Origin: a bacterium
GTDB lineage: Bacteria; Bacteroidota; Ignavibacteria; Kapaibacteriales; UBA2268
NCBI GenBank assembly: GCA_030431515.1
Contig: JAUIIX010000002.1
Coordinates: 78,500-142,499 of the forward strand
DNA length: 64,000 nucleotides
Direction: 5' to 3'
Part shown: in pieces, positions 37,101 to 46,029 of the stretch
Numbering within the stretch: the stretch's first letter is position 1
Layout of the letters: every line of letters starts with the position of its first letter
The notes under the pieces: generated by a model
What the model saw: only the letters and a program-made list of their open reading frames with translations
Databases searched by the model: none
Told to the model about the DNA's origin: nothing
Translations under genes and position numbers: made by a program

Positions 37101-38908
37101 AATGCACCTGCATTATATTCCAAGTTTGTTGCATTATCAAATGTAGGAGCTACAGCAGTTGTTAAGTTGCCTGACAAACCCGTTGGTTCTGCTGTTTTTA
37201 AAGTTGAACCTGCTGAAGTTACAAATGAAGAGTTAGCACCATCTAAAGTTAAAAGATTTGCACCAAAGTCTAAAGTTCCAGATGCACCAACTGTGATAGT
37301 AATATAATCGTCAAGTGAACCTGTTCCATCATCTAAATCTAAATCATTTAATAATGTTGTTGAACCATTTATATTAATAGCAATTCCAGCAGCAGCATCT
37401 CCAAAAATATCTAAACTACCTGCATCTACAACATTGATTGAATTTGTATTACTAAATACGATTGTATATACTTCATCGCCAGAGGTTGCATTATCTAAGT
37501 CAAATGTACCACCTGTTGCAATTCCAAAATAATTAGTAATTGTGAAACCTTCAGTACCTTCACCAACTCCTAAAGTTGATAAAGATTCATCACCAGCTAT
37601 TGTACCTGTTATTTCTAAACCATAAAGAACTAAAGTTTCATCGTTAGCATTTAAAGTTTTTGCTGCACCTGACATAGTTATAGTACCAGATGTAGCAGTA
37701 ACAGTTGTAACACCACCTGTATTTTCTGTAATTGCTAAATTACCTGTCATTATGAAGCCTTCAGTTATTGAAATGGCAAGAGTAGCTCCAGTTTCAGTTC
37801 CAAAAGTAACATCATCAACAGTTGTTATACTTGCTCCAGCAAAGCCAGTTGTACCACCTTCGATTATATAGTCAGTAGCCGCATTAAATGAATAAGTATC
37901 TAAATCAATAGCACCAGCAACACCATCACCGTCATTTACATTAATAACTGAAGTTGCACCTGTTGTTATTGAACCAGTACCTGAAATTTCATTTGAAGCA
38001 GTTACTTTTAAAGTTGCTGCCCCTACAGTTAAATCACCAGCAAAATTCGCTAAATCACCAACTAAAGTTGTGTTAGCATTTACATTTAATGAAGAACCAG
38101 CTTGAAAAGTCAAAGTTCCTGCATTTGTTAATGTTTTTGTTGGGTTATTAGCTAAAGTTACTATAGAAGGGTTTTGTAAAATAAGAGAAGACCCAGAAGC
38201 AACATTCATATCACCATTTACAGTCAAATCTGTATTTGTAGTATATGAAGAGTTGTTATTATAAGTTACTGTATTTAATTCTAAAGAACCATTATTAGTA
38301 ATAGTTTTACCAGATCCTTTAAAATAAACATGTGAGTCGTCAGCATTTGTACTTGGTAAAAATGAACCATTTATAGTAAGATTACCATAAATTTCCATAT
38401 CACCATTATTATCACCAGCAACTGTAGTAATAGAACCATCAATTGTTAAGTTGAAGAATTGCATTTTAGCTTCATCATCTGTAACGTTATTGATGGAATT
38501 CGTAGCTCCAGAGCCATCAAATGTCCAAGAAAGACGACCAGTAGTTCCTGCATTTGTATATAAGATTGATCCAGCTGTCAAAACTAGATTATCTCTTACA
38601 CGCATTGTTCTTGCAGAACTTGCATCTGGTCTTAATGTAACATCTGCATAGTTTAGTGTTAAAGAGTTAACATCAGCAGCAGTGTTTACATTTACTGTGT
38701 AAGCTGTAACAACTATTGAGTTGTCAAGAATTACATCATCAGAACTCGTCGGAACTGCGTTGCCATCCCAGTTGTCGGCATCGTTCCAATTCGTTGTACT
38801 AGCTCCACCGTCCCATTTTATGGTTGCGGCGAACGCATTAATACTCGGAAGACCCAAGAAGACTGCCATGAGCAAGCCAAGTATTATAAGTTTGTTTTTA
38901 GATTTCAT
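31145..38908 (-). CDS. Giant secreted beta-helix adhesin-like protein
   Basis: A 2587-aa exported protein with a signal peptide (LGLLMAVFLGLPSINAFA). It starts with the TTNWNDADNWDGNAVPTSSD block typical of large surface beta-helix proteins. Roughly residues 50-1640 are many copies of a short beta-strand repeat of the type LTINGSF, LNITGTLNA, FNGTSNIT. A run of Ig-like modules follows (about 1700-2310). A fibronectin-III-like segment lies near 2330-2450 (MPNTRYYVQVFDYNGT). The end is a PPC-like beta-sandwich (IDWYQFKIPS ... YVLKVYGANGDAY). Unlike both neighbours it has no recognisable type A T9SS tail, so its export route is unclear. It lies between two paralogous giants on the same strand. 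Confidence 0.85.
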   Translation of the reverse strand: MKSKNKLIILGLLMAVFLGLPSINAFAATIKWDGGASTTNWNDADNWDGNAVPTSSDDVILDNSIVVTAYTVNVNTAADVNSLTLNYADVTLRPDASSARTMRVRDNLVLTAGSILYTNAGTTGRLSWTFDGSGATNSINNVTDDEAKMQFFNLTIDGSITTVAGDNNGDMEIYGNLTINGSFLPSTNADDSHVYFKGSGKTITNNGSLELNTVTYNNNSSYTTNTDLTVNGDMNVASGSSLILQNPSIVTLANNPTKTLTNAGTLTFQAGSSLNVNANTTLVGDLANFAGDLTVGAATLKVTASNEISGTGSITTGATSVINVNDGDGVAGAIDLDTYSFNAATDYIIEGGTTGFAGASITTVDDVTFGTETGATLAISITEGFIMTGNLAITENTGGVTTVTATSGTITMSGAAKTLNANDETLVLYGLEITGTIAGDESLSTLGVGEGTEGFTITNYFGIATGGTFDLDNATSGDEVYTIVFSNTNSINVVDAGSLDIFGDAAAGIAININGSTTLLNDLDLDDGTGSLDDYITITVGASGTLDFGANLLTLDGANSSFVTSAGSTLKTAEPTGLSGNLTTAVAPTFDNATNLEYNAGALVLGLEDVGFAGTDINQVDDLIINGATITGDYVDGAASTLLVTGDFTLTTGTFVIGAASTDLLSFNGTSNITNSTATAANLKFSNVVISGDVTTSGDFYVGSSQADGLNITGTLNATTNSSHIYFDGGGAFSIDGAAGTIDFAEVTFEADAAIDATMTDMNVAGDFNVEDGATVTGAALSIVDFNGTSEQTIELNTTGALVLDIVTISNSTGVVTDNNMTFGDQDGATNITGQFVASAGTVTFGGTTNALTIGGAGSATFFNLNAGTALTSTGDFAIVKTLDGTSYTQTSDELTFYGDSGAPDSDGDYVDDNKFEASVVNLTTFSIGGTLIIDDNCELTVSVDETGGGAITINGRLEIDTDGISLSSAITNLGEIHLTNTGGTSDLDDIFGVGAGFNSTAGDVIIDGDHTTVVGATIELNNLVLSSSAAIALEAADAITLNGNLVVDEFDMAGSDPDSDITFAGEATITGTNVLSVGSINVGVAGDVTSTLASILLESDTDASIVIASGGSFEATDGNITMNVNNAADPDIDNNSTATALTFHDLTIANGVVVTFDAPIIISGSLSQVGTGTLAAADNSSDITFTGSGEAINIATTNTVNLFDVSFQGAYTVDGTAGTELINIMGDLDVTNTGSLQMTDGGISFGDGGTTDGTDDVAITNEGLLQFHDLVFNKNANTDNITSNDNFTVNGDFTITQGNLQNTSNLVTFEGTGSILEETGNGSLTFSSVDFNGTTTLGAGALDMKVSGNIVVGSGSSAVASDPADEITFIGATTKTIQNNGTLTLGNVTIANEASNIVNTTSSFAIQGDLTVGGATGGKFEATAGTVTVNGGAPQTFDNATTVATNLKFYNLTLATTSTDVQFDNDFYINGNLTLEDDAIFDAQTSDKRVFFNGSSQQDINLEGNGTLGAGNSTSLLLHNATVNNSNGLKLVGTGNDIIVNQLSVQGTLRLQSGDIDLNGNNILTIDVNTVATAKLDETAGNTVVNNGPSTSTGHVYAVQTPGASLSNINFGGLGAIITSADPGLLTVKRYHIPLTVGNQTQASRYYSIVAGNSSLDAKLVFKYDASELGVLTEDDLILVYGDDPAVDVWTIQESTLNTELRRLTTPNSAIDAFTGLTEWWTIGTPDVLTATSITNGLATTPISAGTNDNAIFGVQYTSNGSVDLSSVRFNLGRNLGATNEVAKWKLVYSEDDDFSTTEDNYTMIDVAPGGTNTTGGTSGLSYVTFDVSGQDAAYNVVNEGTPVNYFLVTDIVSTVTAATSTITPATTNLVTTISDGITEEFSLTGSAYAFRASIMVSPHEVGLTDAPLIAGQSDVVLFGYKASVTSAAGLPGITGFSLSFDEDPSAVFENVRVYSSVTEHDFADMAAGDLISLASSNVTSTEFDITFSAKRVLATTPTYFFVVADVKDGVRNTSPDITPTLTYANLESSDAGIRGTDINGNAASSHNGFVYSFVNSTVTVDVNNNTAASNLGTRVDRQPIFGFTLTPDNNQPVSFTGANLTVTLSAAALANNLSNWSLYYDANGNGFGETSEKIANGTLTSTSGVGNLTFTGFTQSLSSARKYLVGVKVGSGATAGSTVKVQLTSTDYITLASPAKLNATGPLPATAVTHTIRTAGTATALTLVHYNTSVTTGNTLGFTVRAVDANGYPTVVSAAETVTIAKVSGTGTVGGTATGTIVNGTNNVIVSPSLTAAAGSTDLVIVANGSSLTSSANSNAITILEAEPAANDAIVTIANITATTARITNITANSGSTDGRIVVIRQGSAPHVPTDATAYTANLDLASSGIGQTGPGSYVVMANVAAGAAAYSNDITGLMPNTRYYVQVFDYNGTTPNFNYATGTAFTSESVRNPISFTTSSGDISSASTETLPANIQTDIDITSTISAADEIDWYQFKIPSTKNNAIIRLSNLPANYEVELYDASAGIINKTLLRDSKVTLQGDEVIILNNAAGSYVLKVYGANGDAYSTSSYTLRVSTSNNEIFSQVE

Positions 38909-39520
38909 AACTAAATCCTTTTAGAAATTATTAAAGACAATTAATTTACAGTTTATTATTTAATTCTCTTGAAAAAAATGTGTACATCAGTAATTTTTAC
39001 TGCAGCATTTATCGCGAACTCATTTACCAACCGGTGAACGAATATCGGGAAAACCCAACTCTTTCATAAATCCTCCATAATTTTTACTAAATAAACACAT
39101 CCATTGTGTGATTTTTTAAATTTTATATTTTTCATTGACTTAATCATATTTTTGCTTTTTCTAAAAAAGTAATTCTACTATTTCATTATTACTTATCGAC
39201 CAAATGATTAAAAACTTTAGGAAAATTAGTATAAATTATACTAATCATAAAAGTAAATAACCAATGATATTCAATTCTGTTTAATATTAGCCATAAAAGC
39301 CGTTTTATTTGCTTCTTTTAGCGTCCTATTTTATAATTCAATATAAGTGCCAATAATTTTTTTTCGTCGTATTCGTTTTTAAAATAATGAGTTAGAGATT
39401 CAATTCGATTTAAGTAAAGAAATCAAAAATTATTTAGAGGTGTGGAAAACTCACTCTCGTAACAATTTTTTAAAAAAATAATGAAAGAATTTATAATTTT
39501 TTTATTCTAAATTCTATTTT
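38909..39520. other. Upstream region of the giant beta-helix gene
   Basis: A 612-bp AT-rich intergenic stretch. It contains a possible 15-codon leader ORF (39020-39067) and a small dyad CAGTAATTTTTACTG (about 38988-39002) between that ORF and the gene. None of the interspersed repeat families is seen here. The rest shows nothing I can assign. Confidence 0.5.
39020..39067 (-). CDS. Possible 15-aa leader peptide
   Basis: ATG with an ideal GGAGGA site three bases upstream (39071-39076) opens MKELGFPDIRSPVGK and then stops. It lies 112 bp before the start of the 2587-codon gene on the same strand, and a small hairpin (CAGTAA/TTACTG) lies between them. The strong ribosome site suggests translation, but no coding statistics are possible at this length. 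Confidence 0.35.
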   Translation of the reverse strand: MKELGFPDIRSPVGK

Positions 39521-42500
39521 TTAATCTTTTATGAACTTATTAAAATACCTAATGTTTTCATTTTGAATTAGAATGAAGTAAACTCCATCTGCTAATTCTT
39601 TTTCCAAGTAAAGATCGTTGTTACCAATAGTTAAGTAAGTTTTTGTTTCTTGGTAAAGCTGTCCATCTAAATCATAAATATAAATATTACAATTAATATT
39701 TTTTTCTGAGAACACCTTTACACTATTATTTATCGTCTGATATGAAATTAACTTTAGTGTTTTTTCTTCTTTTTCGTCAAATTCAGTAGAACTGCTTAGA
39801 TCAATCGTGAAGCTCGAAGTGATATCATAAAGCATTTCTGGGTCATCATTCCATATTGCTCTTATCAGTACAAACTCCGATTCTATACCGGGTACATCCC
39901 AGTTATAATAACGCGAATGAGCATTTAGATTGCTCTCAATATTTAACCAATTATCACCAGCATCTAATGAAAACTGTAAAGTGAAATAATCTACATCACT
40001 ATAAGTCCACCTAATTCTTTGATTGGTATTAGTAGCCCAAATTGTAGATGCATTAGGAGTATTAAGGTCAAGAGTCCCATTTAAAACTCTTATTTTATCT
40101 GATATATCAATAATCTCTGAGCCATTTATCATTCTAATATACATTATATTAGTGCTTTTTCTTGGTATCATCCACGAGAATTTCTCAGATTTAGCACCTA
40201 CATTTTTCTTTAATGGTTTCCAATTATCGCCACCATCATCAGTATATTCAAAATCAACTGTTTCAAAACCTGATGCAGTAAAGTAAACTTGAATAAAATC
40301 TCCACCTGATAAGACACCATCATTTGAAGAAGGACTAACTATCTGCCCAAACTTTCTTTCGATTACAAATTTATCTGATTTCACTAACTCCACTTGAAGT
40401 TGAGCATCTATTATTCTAAGCCTTGCATTAAAGTTCTCTGTGTTTGGCAAAGTCCAATTAAATTTACTTACTTCTTTAGTGAAAACTGAATCTGATATTT
40501 TATTCCAAGTAACACCATTATAATATTCAAGTTGAATAGGGTTTCCTTCGTTCAACCAAGAAATTTCAAGATTTTGACCAATAGAATAGCTTTTTCCACC
40601 TTTAGGATTTAATAATTCTATCTTAAATTGCTTAACTGGAGATATATCTTCTTTAGTTCCAAAGGCAAGTAAATTCTGTCCAGTATTACTATATACCAAA
40701 GTACTATTGTGCCATTTGAATTGAACAATAGCATCTTTAGTTTTTATTTTGAAATTGAGTTTTCCAAGAGAAGTTAATTCGCTTGGAACAACTAAACCAT
40801 CTTTTCCTTTTTCAAGTACAATTTCTATTGTTCTAAGATTTTTATAAGGAGATTGAGTTTCAGCATTTGGAGCGGAAAATGAAGTTAAATATCCAGCAGT
40901 CTTATTATTACTAAATATTACGTCTTTATTAGAATAAGTTATATAGTCTAATTTCAAAGTATCAAAAGTAAAAGCAAATGTTGAATTTCCAAGTTTAAAT
41001 GTATCACCTGTTGACCTGATAAAAAACTCAACCGTTGCAATAGAGTCTTTGACTGTAGTTAAGGAAGATATATCATAAGATACACCTGCAAGTAATTGTG
41101 ATTTGTTAATAGATTTTACAATATTACTTGACTTAATAATATCATTATTTGAAATTTGGATTGATGATGTTGTTCCTGAGCTTTCTTGATACTTTAAATA
41201 ATTATATTCTCCGAGAGAACTAATTTTTCCAATATTACTTTGTGTCATAATTCTATCAAAAGCATTTACAGTGGAATCTGCATTCAAATCAAATTTTATA
41301 TCACTTCCACCAGAATTTAATAATATTTGCGCAATATCAGTACTATCAATTTTTCCATCTTGATTAACATCTCCTGCAACCATAGCAGGAAGCGGATTAA
41401 TAGTTGAAGAACTTTTCCCATCATTATAATTCAATCCAGTAGAGAACCAGTTAACAGAATCTCTACTTGCTTCAGAATTTCCAAAAGCAGTATATCGGAA
41501 TAAAGACCAAGGGTTTTCATTTTCTTTCAAAGTATTGTTTCTAGCACCATTCCAAGAAGTGAAGTCCCAACCAGATTCAATCACCCAAGTGCTTTTATCT
41601 TCTCCTTCATATATAAATGGAGCTGGGAATTTACTCATAATTGGCAAGTGATTTATCTGTTCAACAAGTACCCAATACTTTCCAGTTTCTAAATTTTCAA
41701 ATAAGAATGGCAAATTAGCAAAGTTTTTTTGTCCGTTATTCTGATGAAAAGAGCTTTTTTCTTCATACGATTTAGTTGCTTCGCTCTCCCCTACTTTTTT
41801 ACCGGGTTTACCATTATCATTTTCAAAAAGCGATACTTTTATTCCACCTTTATCATAAGGAGTTTTCAAATCATCAATTGCTTGAGTTTTTCCAGAGTGC
41901 TTTCCTTCAAGTAAAACTCTTAAGGTAAAATTCTCACCAGGGATAACAGAATACAATGGACTTTCTGCCTTAATAGAATAAGGAGTACTTTCTACAATGT
42001 ATCTTGCGTTAAGCCGAAATCTAATATTATCTTTTACAATTGGTAAAGCACCTTGGTCAATAAAAAGATTGTCGTGGTTCATATCTGCGTTTGCATTGCT
42101 TATATCTAAACTCGCAGCATAAATAATATTCTGTCCAAATTCTTTAAATCTATAATTACTTGAATCAGGCAAAGTAAATGAATTTCGTACATTTCCATTC
42201 CAATAAGATGAACCTACATACTGATATGGAACTACACTATTTCCTGCTCCACCTTTTTCTGAGAACTCTAATGATGGTGGATTACCAAATCTTTGTCCAC
42301 CAGTAAAACCATTATTATCTATTCCGAAAGCAACCCATCTTATTTTAAAATTAGTATTATTTTGTTTAATTCTTGTATATTCCGGCGGACTAACTATTCT
42401 CAAATATGCTTTAGCTGCAGTATAAGTTGGATTTAATCCTTTAAATTCAAATATCATTGTAGAATCAATTGAAGCAGCAATAGTTTTTGTTTTTCCGAAT

Positions 42501-45433
42501 TTCTGAAATAATCCACTATTGAAAGAAAATGTATTAATCAAATTAAGAGTATCTTTCCCAAGAAATCTATCTGCTTGTACAGTTAATGCACCTTGAATAA
42601 ATTCAGTTAATTTTCCATTTGTATAATTTCTATTTGCAGGAAATCCTTTCCAAAATCTTAATTCTCTAAACTCTCCTTCAAATCCATAATTAACTTTAGC
42701 ACCTTGTAGTTTTGGAAAATAACCCAAATACATTCTCTTGTTATTTGTGGAATCATAATTCAAGTCAGTAAATCCATCTTCACTAAATTCATTCCCAATT
42801 TCATTTCCATCTATCCATAATAGATATGGTTTCACTTTATTATAAGGATTAAAGTAAACTGCAATATGTACCCACGCAGTATCAGATGTTTTCGATATCG
42901 GCTCTAATAATCCTTTATTCACATCTGAAATTGCTTTTCGTAGTTTATTCTGACTATCTGTATAAGTGAACTCTAATAATCCAAATTGATTTAATGATAA
43001 ATCATATTTAATTTCGTTACTAACAGAATCTAACATCGAAATTATTGGAAATACTTCTTCATTTTCTGTTGGAAATCTATGTGGCTTTATCCAAGTTTCA
43101 ATAAATAATCCTTTTTCAGTTGGAAGTAATTTTCTTGTGCTATCAGAATATATTAAATTTGCTTTTGTTTTCTTTAAAGAGAAATTTCGAGAAACTACAA
43201 ATTCATCTGTCGGATTTGAAATTGTTCTTTGTCCGTGAGTTTCGTGTCCTGTGATACGTAGTAATACCTTTTTCTCGAATGGCTCTACGTCACGAAGCCC
43301 AGCACCAACATCATTATTCTGATATGGCTCCCAAGTTGCTTTATTATCTTCAACATCAATAGCATTATTTCCACCAAGTTTTAATCCACTTGAGTTTTCT
43401 ACTTGCAACCAAGTTGAACCACCATTTGTTGAAAATTCTAAATAAACATCTCTCGAAAATCTTGCAGCATTATTTCCAAGATTATAACTTACAAATCGAA
43501 TAGGATATGACTGACCAACTGCTAATAATAATCCACTTCCTCTACTTGGAGAAGTTATTCTTCCGTGAGGTAAATCTGGTAAGAAATTAGCATTTGCACT
43601 TATTTGAGTTCCTTTATAAAATTGTAAGTTGTTAGCACCATTTTGAAATTGTGCATTTGTAGCAAAATCTTTTAAATCATCATTTAATTTGAAATATAAA
43701 TCTAAGCTCGTTCTAGTATCTGGTAAAAAGTTATTATCAATTGATGATGGTGCTACAACACCTATTGCATATTTTCTAACTGAATCTTGTTTGAAAGCTG
43801 CTCTCCATACTTTTGCTTCTTTTATTCCACCAGCAAAATAATTCTTTCCATCTAACTTCCCATTTGGATTTACACCAACCCAAATAGGATGTTCTGTTAT
43901 CAATGCTCTATAATCTTTATCTTTGTTTACTATATCACTTGCTACTAATTCACCATCTACGTACAAATATGCAACTGAATTTTCTAATACTGCAGAAATA
44001 TGTGTCCAGTTTCTTGAGAAATCATCTTCCGTAGTTGAATAAGTAGAAACATTAATTGGATCTTCTGCTACAAGATTAACTAAATAGCCATCTTTTCCTC
44101 TATTCTGATTTTCCCTTACTCTGAATGCAGGATATTTACCATCTTTTAAATATAGCATCCAAGCACCTTCTTTTTTACCAAAGATTTCTGCTTGTTCAGG
44201 TCCACCACTTGAAGTGATTATCCCCACTTCTCCACTATTTATTTTTGTAGGATTTATCCATGCTTCAATAGTTAATTGTGTTGGGTTTGAAAAAGATTTT
44301 TCTGTTTTAAAATATTCATTGCTACCATTTAACATACTGGTAAAATATGTTCCCATAGATTGAGTATTTGGCGATTCTGAAGATAAGTTAGTTTTTGCTC
44401 TATCAAGTATATTATCATTGATTGTTCCAGAAAGCATCGCAATTCTGATTTTTACATTGCTATTTCTATCACGAATATTACTTGGTTTTGCCCACAAAAT
44501 TCTAACTGGGTTTCTGAAATTTGAACTACCAAGTGCTTGACCATTAGAAGAAGTTATTACATAAGTTCCTACTTGAGTTGGACGAGCTACATCACCAGAA
44601 CGATACAAGGCAGAACTACCAAATGCTTGATTATTATGCTCGGCTACTCTTCCAAGTTCTTTCCACGCACCGTCATTATAATCTAATACATAAGCATTAT
44701 TTCCATTTGCAGGACCAGGGTAACTTTGTGGATTAACAGAACGTTCGAAATAAATTGGATAACCAACTCCCTTATAATTATTAGCCAATGAAGAATAATC
44801 TTTATCTCTATCGATAACTTGTCCAGTATAAATTGGAGATAATAAAGTTACACCTGTGATTGTAAAATTACTAGGCTGTTTGATACTTACTTTACTAGTT
44901 ATATCTACAGAATTAACACTTAAAATACTTGTTGCTGGATTTGAAGTTAAAATTTTGATTGATGCTTGGGCGTTGATTGGAGGGCTATTTTTAATATCAA
45001 ATATTATTTTACCAATGAAATTACCTCTTCCATTGAGTGATGGCTTAAATCCACCATTACCCATTGTGGTTAATCTGGCTCTAATTCCTATATTTGTTTG
45101 ATTATTCAATGCAGATAAACTAGCGTAACCATTTTTGCTATTAAACTCAGAGTTTATTTGCATAAGTGGATTTGCTTGGTCAATATCTTTAGAAAGCGAA
45201 TCCGCAATTCCATTGACAGTATTAGTATTCGGCACTAAAAACTCTTGGTTATACTCAATCCATAATTGTGCATCACCAATCAAAGCTGGATTTGGTGTAA
45301 GTGACTTTACCCAAAATTCTGCGTGTATTTGGTCATATTTGCGACGTTGGATAATATTCAACTCATAATCCTGTCCAACAATATCCATAGCAAACATAAG
45401 CAAAAGCATTGCTATTACTAACGTTCTTGACAT
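39521..45433 (-). CDS. Giant T9SS-type protein with LamG, dockerin-like and cohesin-like regions (paralogue 2)
   Basis: A 1970-aa paralogue of the protein at 24658-31062 with the same layout throughout. The signal peptide ends at MDIVGQ, followed by QDYELNIIQRRKYDQIHAEF (compare QDYTVTLKQRRMGDQIGVEF). LamG domains lie at about 385-550 and 775-930. A dockerin-like pair lies near 1350-1395 (DVNQDGKIDSTDIA; LNADSTVNAFDRI). A cohesin-like region lies near 1465-1590, and Ig-like modules follow. The last 75 residues (NINCNIYIYDLDGQLYQE ... DGVYFILIQNENI) are a diverged type A sorting domain. It is shorter by about 160 residues. Likely roles are surface layer or glycan binding. Confidence 0.88.
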   Translation of the reverse strand: MSRTLVIAMLLLMFAMDIVGQDYELNIIQRRKYDQIHAEFWVKSLTPNPALIGDAQLWIEYNQEFLVPNTNTVNGIADSLSKDIDQANPLMQINSEFNSKNGYASLSALNNQTNIGIRARLTTMGNGGFKPSLNGRGNFIGKIIFDIKNSPPINAQASIKILTSNPATSILSVNSVDITSKVSIKQPSNFTITGVTLLSPIYTGQVIDRDKDYSSLANNYKGVGYPIYFERSVNPQSYPGPANGNNAYVLDYNDGAWKELGRVAEHNNQAFGSSALYRSGDVARPTQVGTYVITSSNGQALGSSNFRNPVRILWAKPSNIRDRNSNVKIRIAMLSGTINDNILDRAKTNLSSESPNTQSMGTYFTSMLNGSNEYFKTEKSFSNPTQLTIEAWINPTKINSGEVGIITSSGGPEQAEIFGKKEGAWMLYLKDGKYPAFRVRENQNRGKDGYLVNLVAEDPINVSTYSTTEDDFSRNWTHISAVLENSVAYLYVDGELVASDIVNKDKDYRALITEHPIWVGVNPNGKLDGKNYFAGGIKEAKVWRAAFKQDSVRKYAIGVVAPSSIDNNFLPDTRTSLDLYFKLNDDLKDFATNAQFQNGANNLQFYKGTQISANANFLPDLPHGRITSPSRGSGLLLAVGQSYPIRFVSYNLGNNAARFSRDVYLEFSTNGGSTWLQVENSSGLKLGGNNAIDVEDNKATWEPYQNNDVGAGLRDVEPFEKKVLLRITGHETHGQRTISNPTDEFVVSRNFSLKKTKANLIYSDSTRKLLPTEKGLFIETWIKPHRFPTENEEVFPIISMLDSVSNEIKYDLSLNQFGLLEFTYTDSQNKLRKAISDVNKGLLEPISKTSDTAWVHIAVYFNPYNKVKPYLLWIDGNEIGNEFSEDGFTDLNYDSTNNKRMYLGYFPKLQGAKVNYGFEGEFRELRFWKGFPANRNYTNGKLTEFIQGALTVQADRFLGKDTLNLINTFSFNSGLFQKFGKTKTIAASIDSTMIFEFKGLNPTYTAAKAYLRIVSPPEYTRIKQNNTNFKIRWVAFGIDNNGFTGGQRFGNPPSLEFSEKGGAGNSVVPYQYVGSSYWNGNVRNSFTLPDSSNYRFKEFGQNIIYAASLDISNANADMNHDNLFIDQGALPIVKDNIRFRLNARYIVESTPYSIKAESPLYSVIPGENFTLRVLLEGKHSGKTQAIDDLKTPYDKGGIKVSLFENDNGKPGKKVGESEATKSYEEKSSFHQNNGQKNFANLPFLFENLETGKYWVLVEQINHLPIMSKFPAPFIYEGEDKSTWVIESGWDFTSWNGARNNTLKENENPWSLFRYTAFGNSEASRDSVNWFSTGLNYNDGKSSSTINPLPAMVAGDVNQDGKIDSTDIAQILLNSGGSDIKFDLNADSTVNAFDRIMTQSNIGKISSLGEYNYLKYQESSGTTSSIQISNNDIIKSSNIVKSINKSQLLAGVSYDISSLTTVKDSIATVEFFIRSTGDTFKLGNSTFAFTFDTLKLDYITYSNKDVIFSNNKTAGYLTSFSAPNAETQSPYKNLRTIEIVLEKGKDGLVVPSELTSLGKLNFKIKTKDAIVQFKWHNSTLVYSNTGQNLLAFGTKEDISPVKQFKIELLNPKGGKSYSIGQNLEISWLNEGNPIQLEYYNGVTWNKISDSVFTKEVSKFNWTLPNTENFNARLRIIDAQLQVELVKSDKFVIERKFGQIVSPSSNDGVLSGGDFIQVYFTASGFETVDFEYTDDGGDNWKPLKKNVGAKSEKFSWMIPRKSTNIMYIRMINGSEIIDISDKIRVLNGTLDLNTPNASTIWATNTNQRIRWTYSDVDYFTLQFSLDAGDNWLNIESNLNAHSRYYNWDVPGIESEFVLIRAIWNDDPEMLYDITSSFTIDLSSSTEFDEKEEKTLKLISYQTINNSVKVFSEKNINCNIYIYDLDGQLYQETKTYLTIGNNDLYLEKELADGVYFILIQNENIRYFNKFIKD

Positions 45434-45529
45434 AATTCAACCCAAATTGTTAATCAACAATAGTCTTTCGTCAATTAATGTGCCACTATCTTTTTTTACA
45501 AAATTCTGCAATTATAATTTATACTACTA

Positions 45530-45617
45530 TAGTAGTTTTACTGAGTTTTGTTTGGGGTAAGAATTTTTGAGGAGAATTGTTGTTAAATAAAAAACAAGGG
45601 CGAGTTGCCCTTGTTTT
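45530..45617 (-). repeat. 87-bp direct repeat, copy 1, containing a terminator
   Basis: Nearly identical to 47152-47239 (one T difference). It ends in the perfect hairpin AAAACAAGGGC/GCCCTTGTTTT (45591-45601 with 45607-45617), which is the terminator for the gene at 45640-46011. Confidence 0.9.
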
Positions 45618-45639
45618 AATTATTTTAATATGATTATCG

Positions 45640-46011
45640 TCAAAGTTTCTTTAAAATTGGTGTGATAATATCAGACTTAAAATCATTATAACTTAAAATA
45701 TCTCTCTTAAATCGAGGAAAGTATTCTAATCTAATTTGATCTTTAAATAAATCCAATTTTATAAAATACCCAAAATCATTAAATTTTATTTTACTTTCAA
45801 ATATGGTTGTATTTTCTTTAGTTGCTAATTTTTTTAAATCAATACCTTTTAATACATCAACAATAAATTTATATTTTGTTTTATCATTTGATATATGGTA
45901 AACATAATAGGCTCTCCTTTTTCCTGAAAATTTTCGTATTCTGAAATAAGAATATATTAAAAAATTTACTATTAGAAATGATAAAGATAAGACAATTAAA
46001 TTAAATTCCAT
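45640..46011 (-). CDS. Small single-TM membrane protein in lipoprotein module 2
   Basis: A 123-aa protein. One hydrophobic N-terminal helix (MEFNLIVLSLSFLIVNFLIY) is followed by a basic stretch (RIRKFSGKRR) and a soluble alpha/beta domain of about 80 residues (FKDQIRLEYFPRF). The positive residues after the helix suggest the domain stays in the cytoplasm. I do not recognise the family. It lies 18 bp downstream of the lipoprotein gene of the same module and directly before the repeated terminator, so it occupies the same place as the 34-aa ORF of module 1. Confidence 0.65.
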   Translation of the reverse strand: MEFNLIVLSLSFLIVNFLIYSYFRIRKFSGKRRAYYVYHISNDKTKYKFIVDVLKGIDLKKLATKENTTIFESKIKFNDFGYFIKLDLFKDQIRLEYFPRFKRDILSYNDFKSDIITPILKKL

Positions 46012-46029
46012 TTGTTTATTCCTTTGTAT

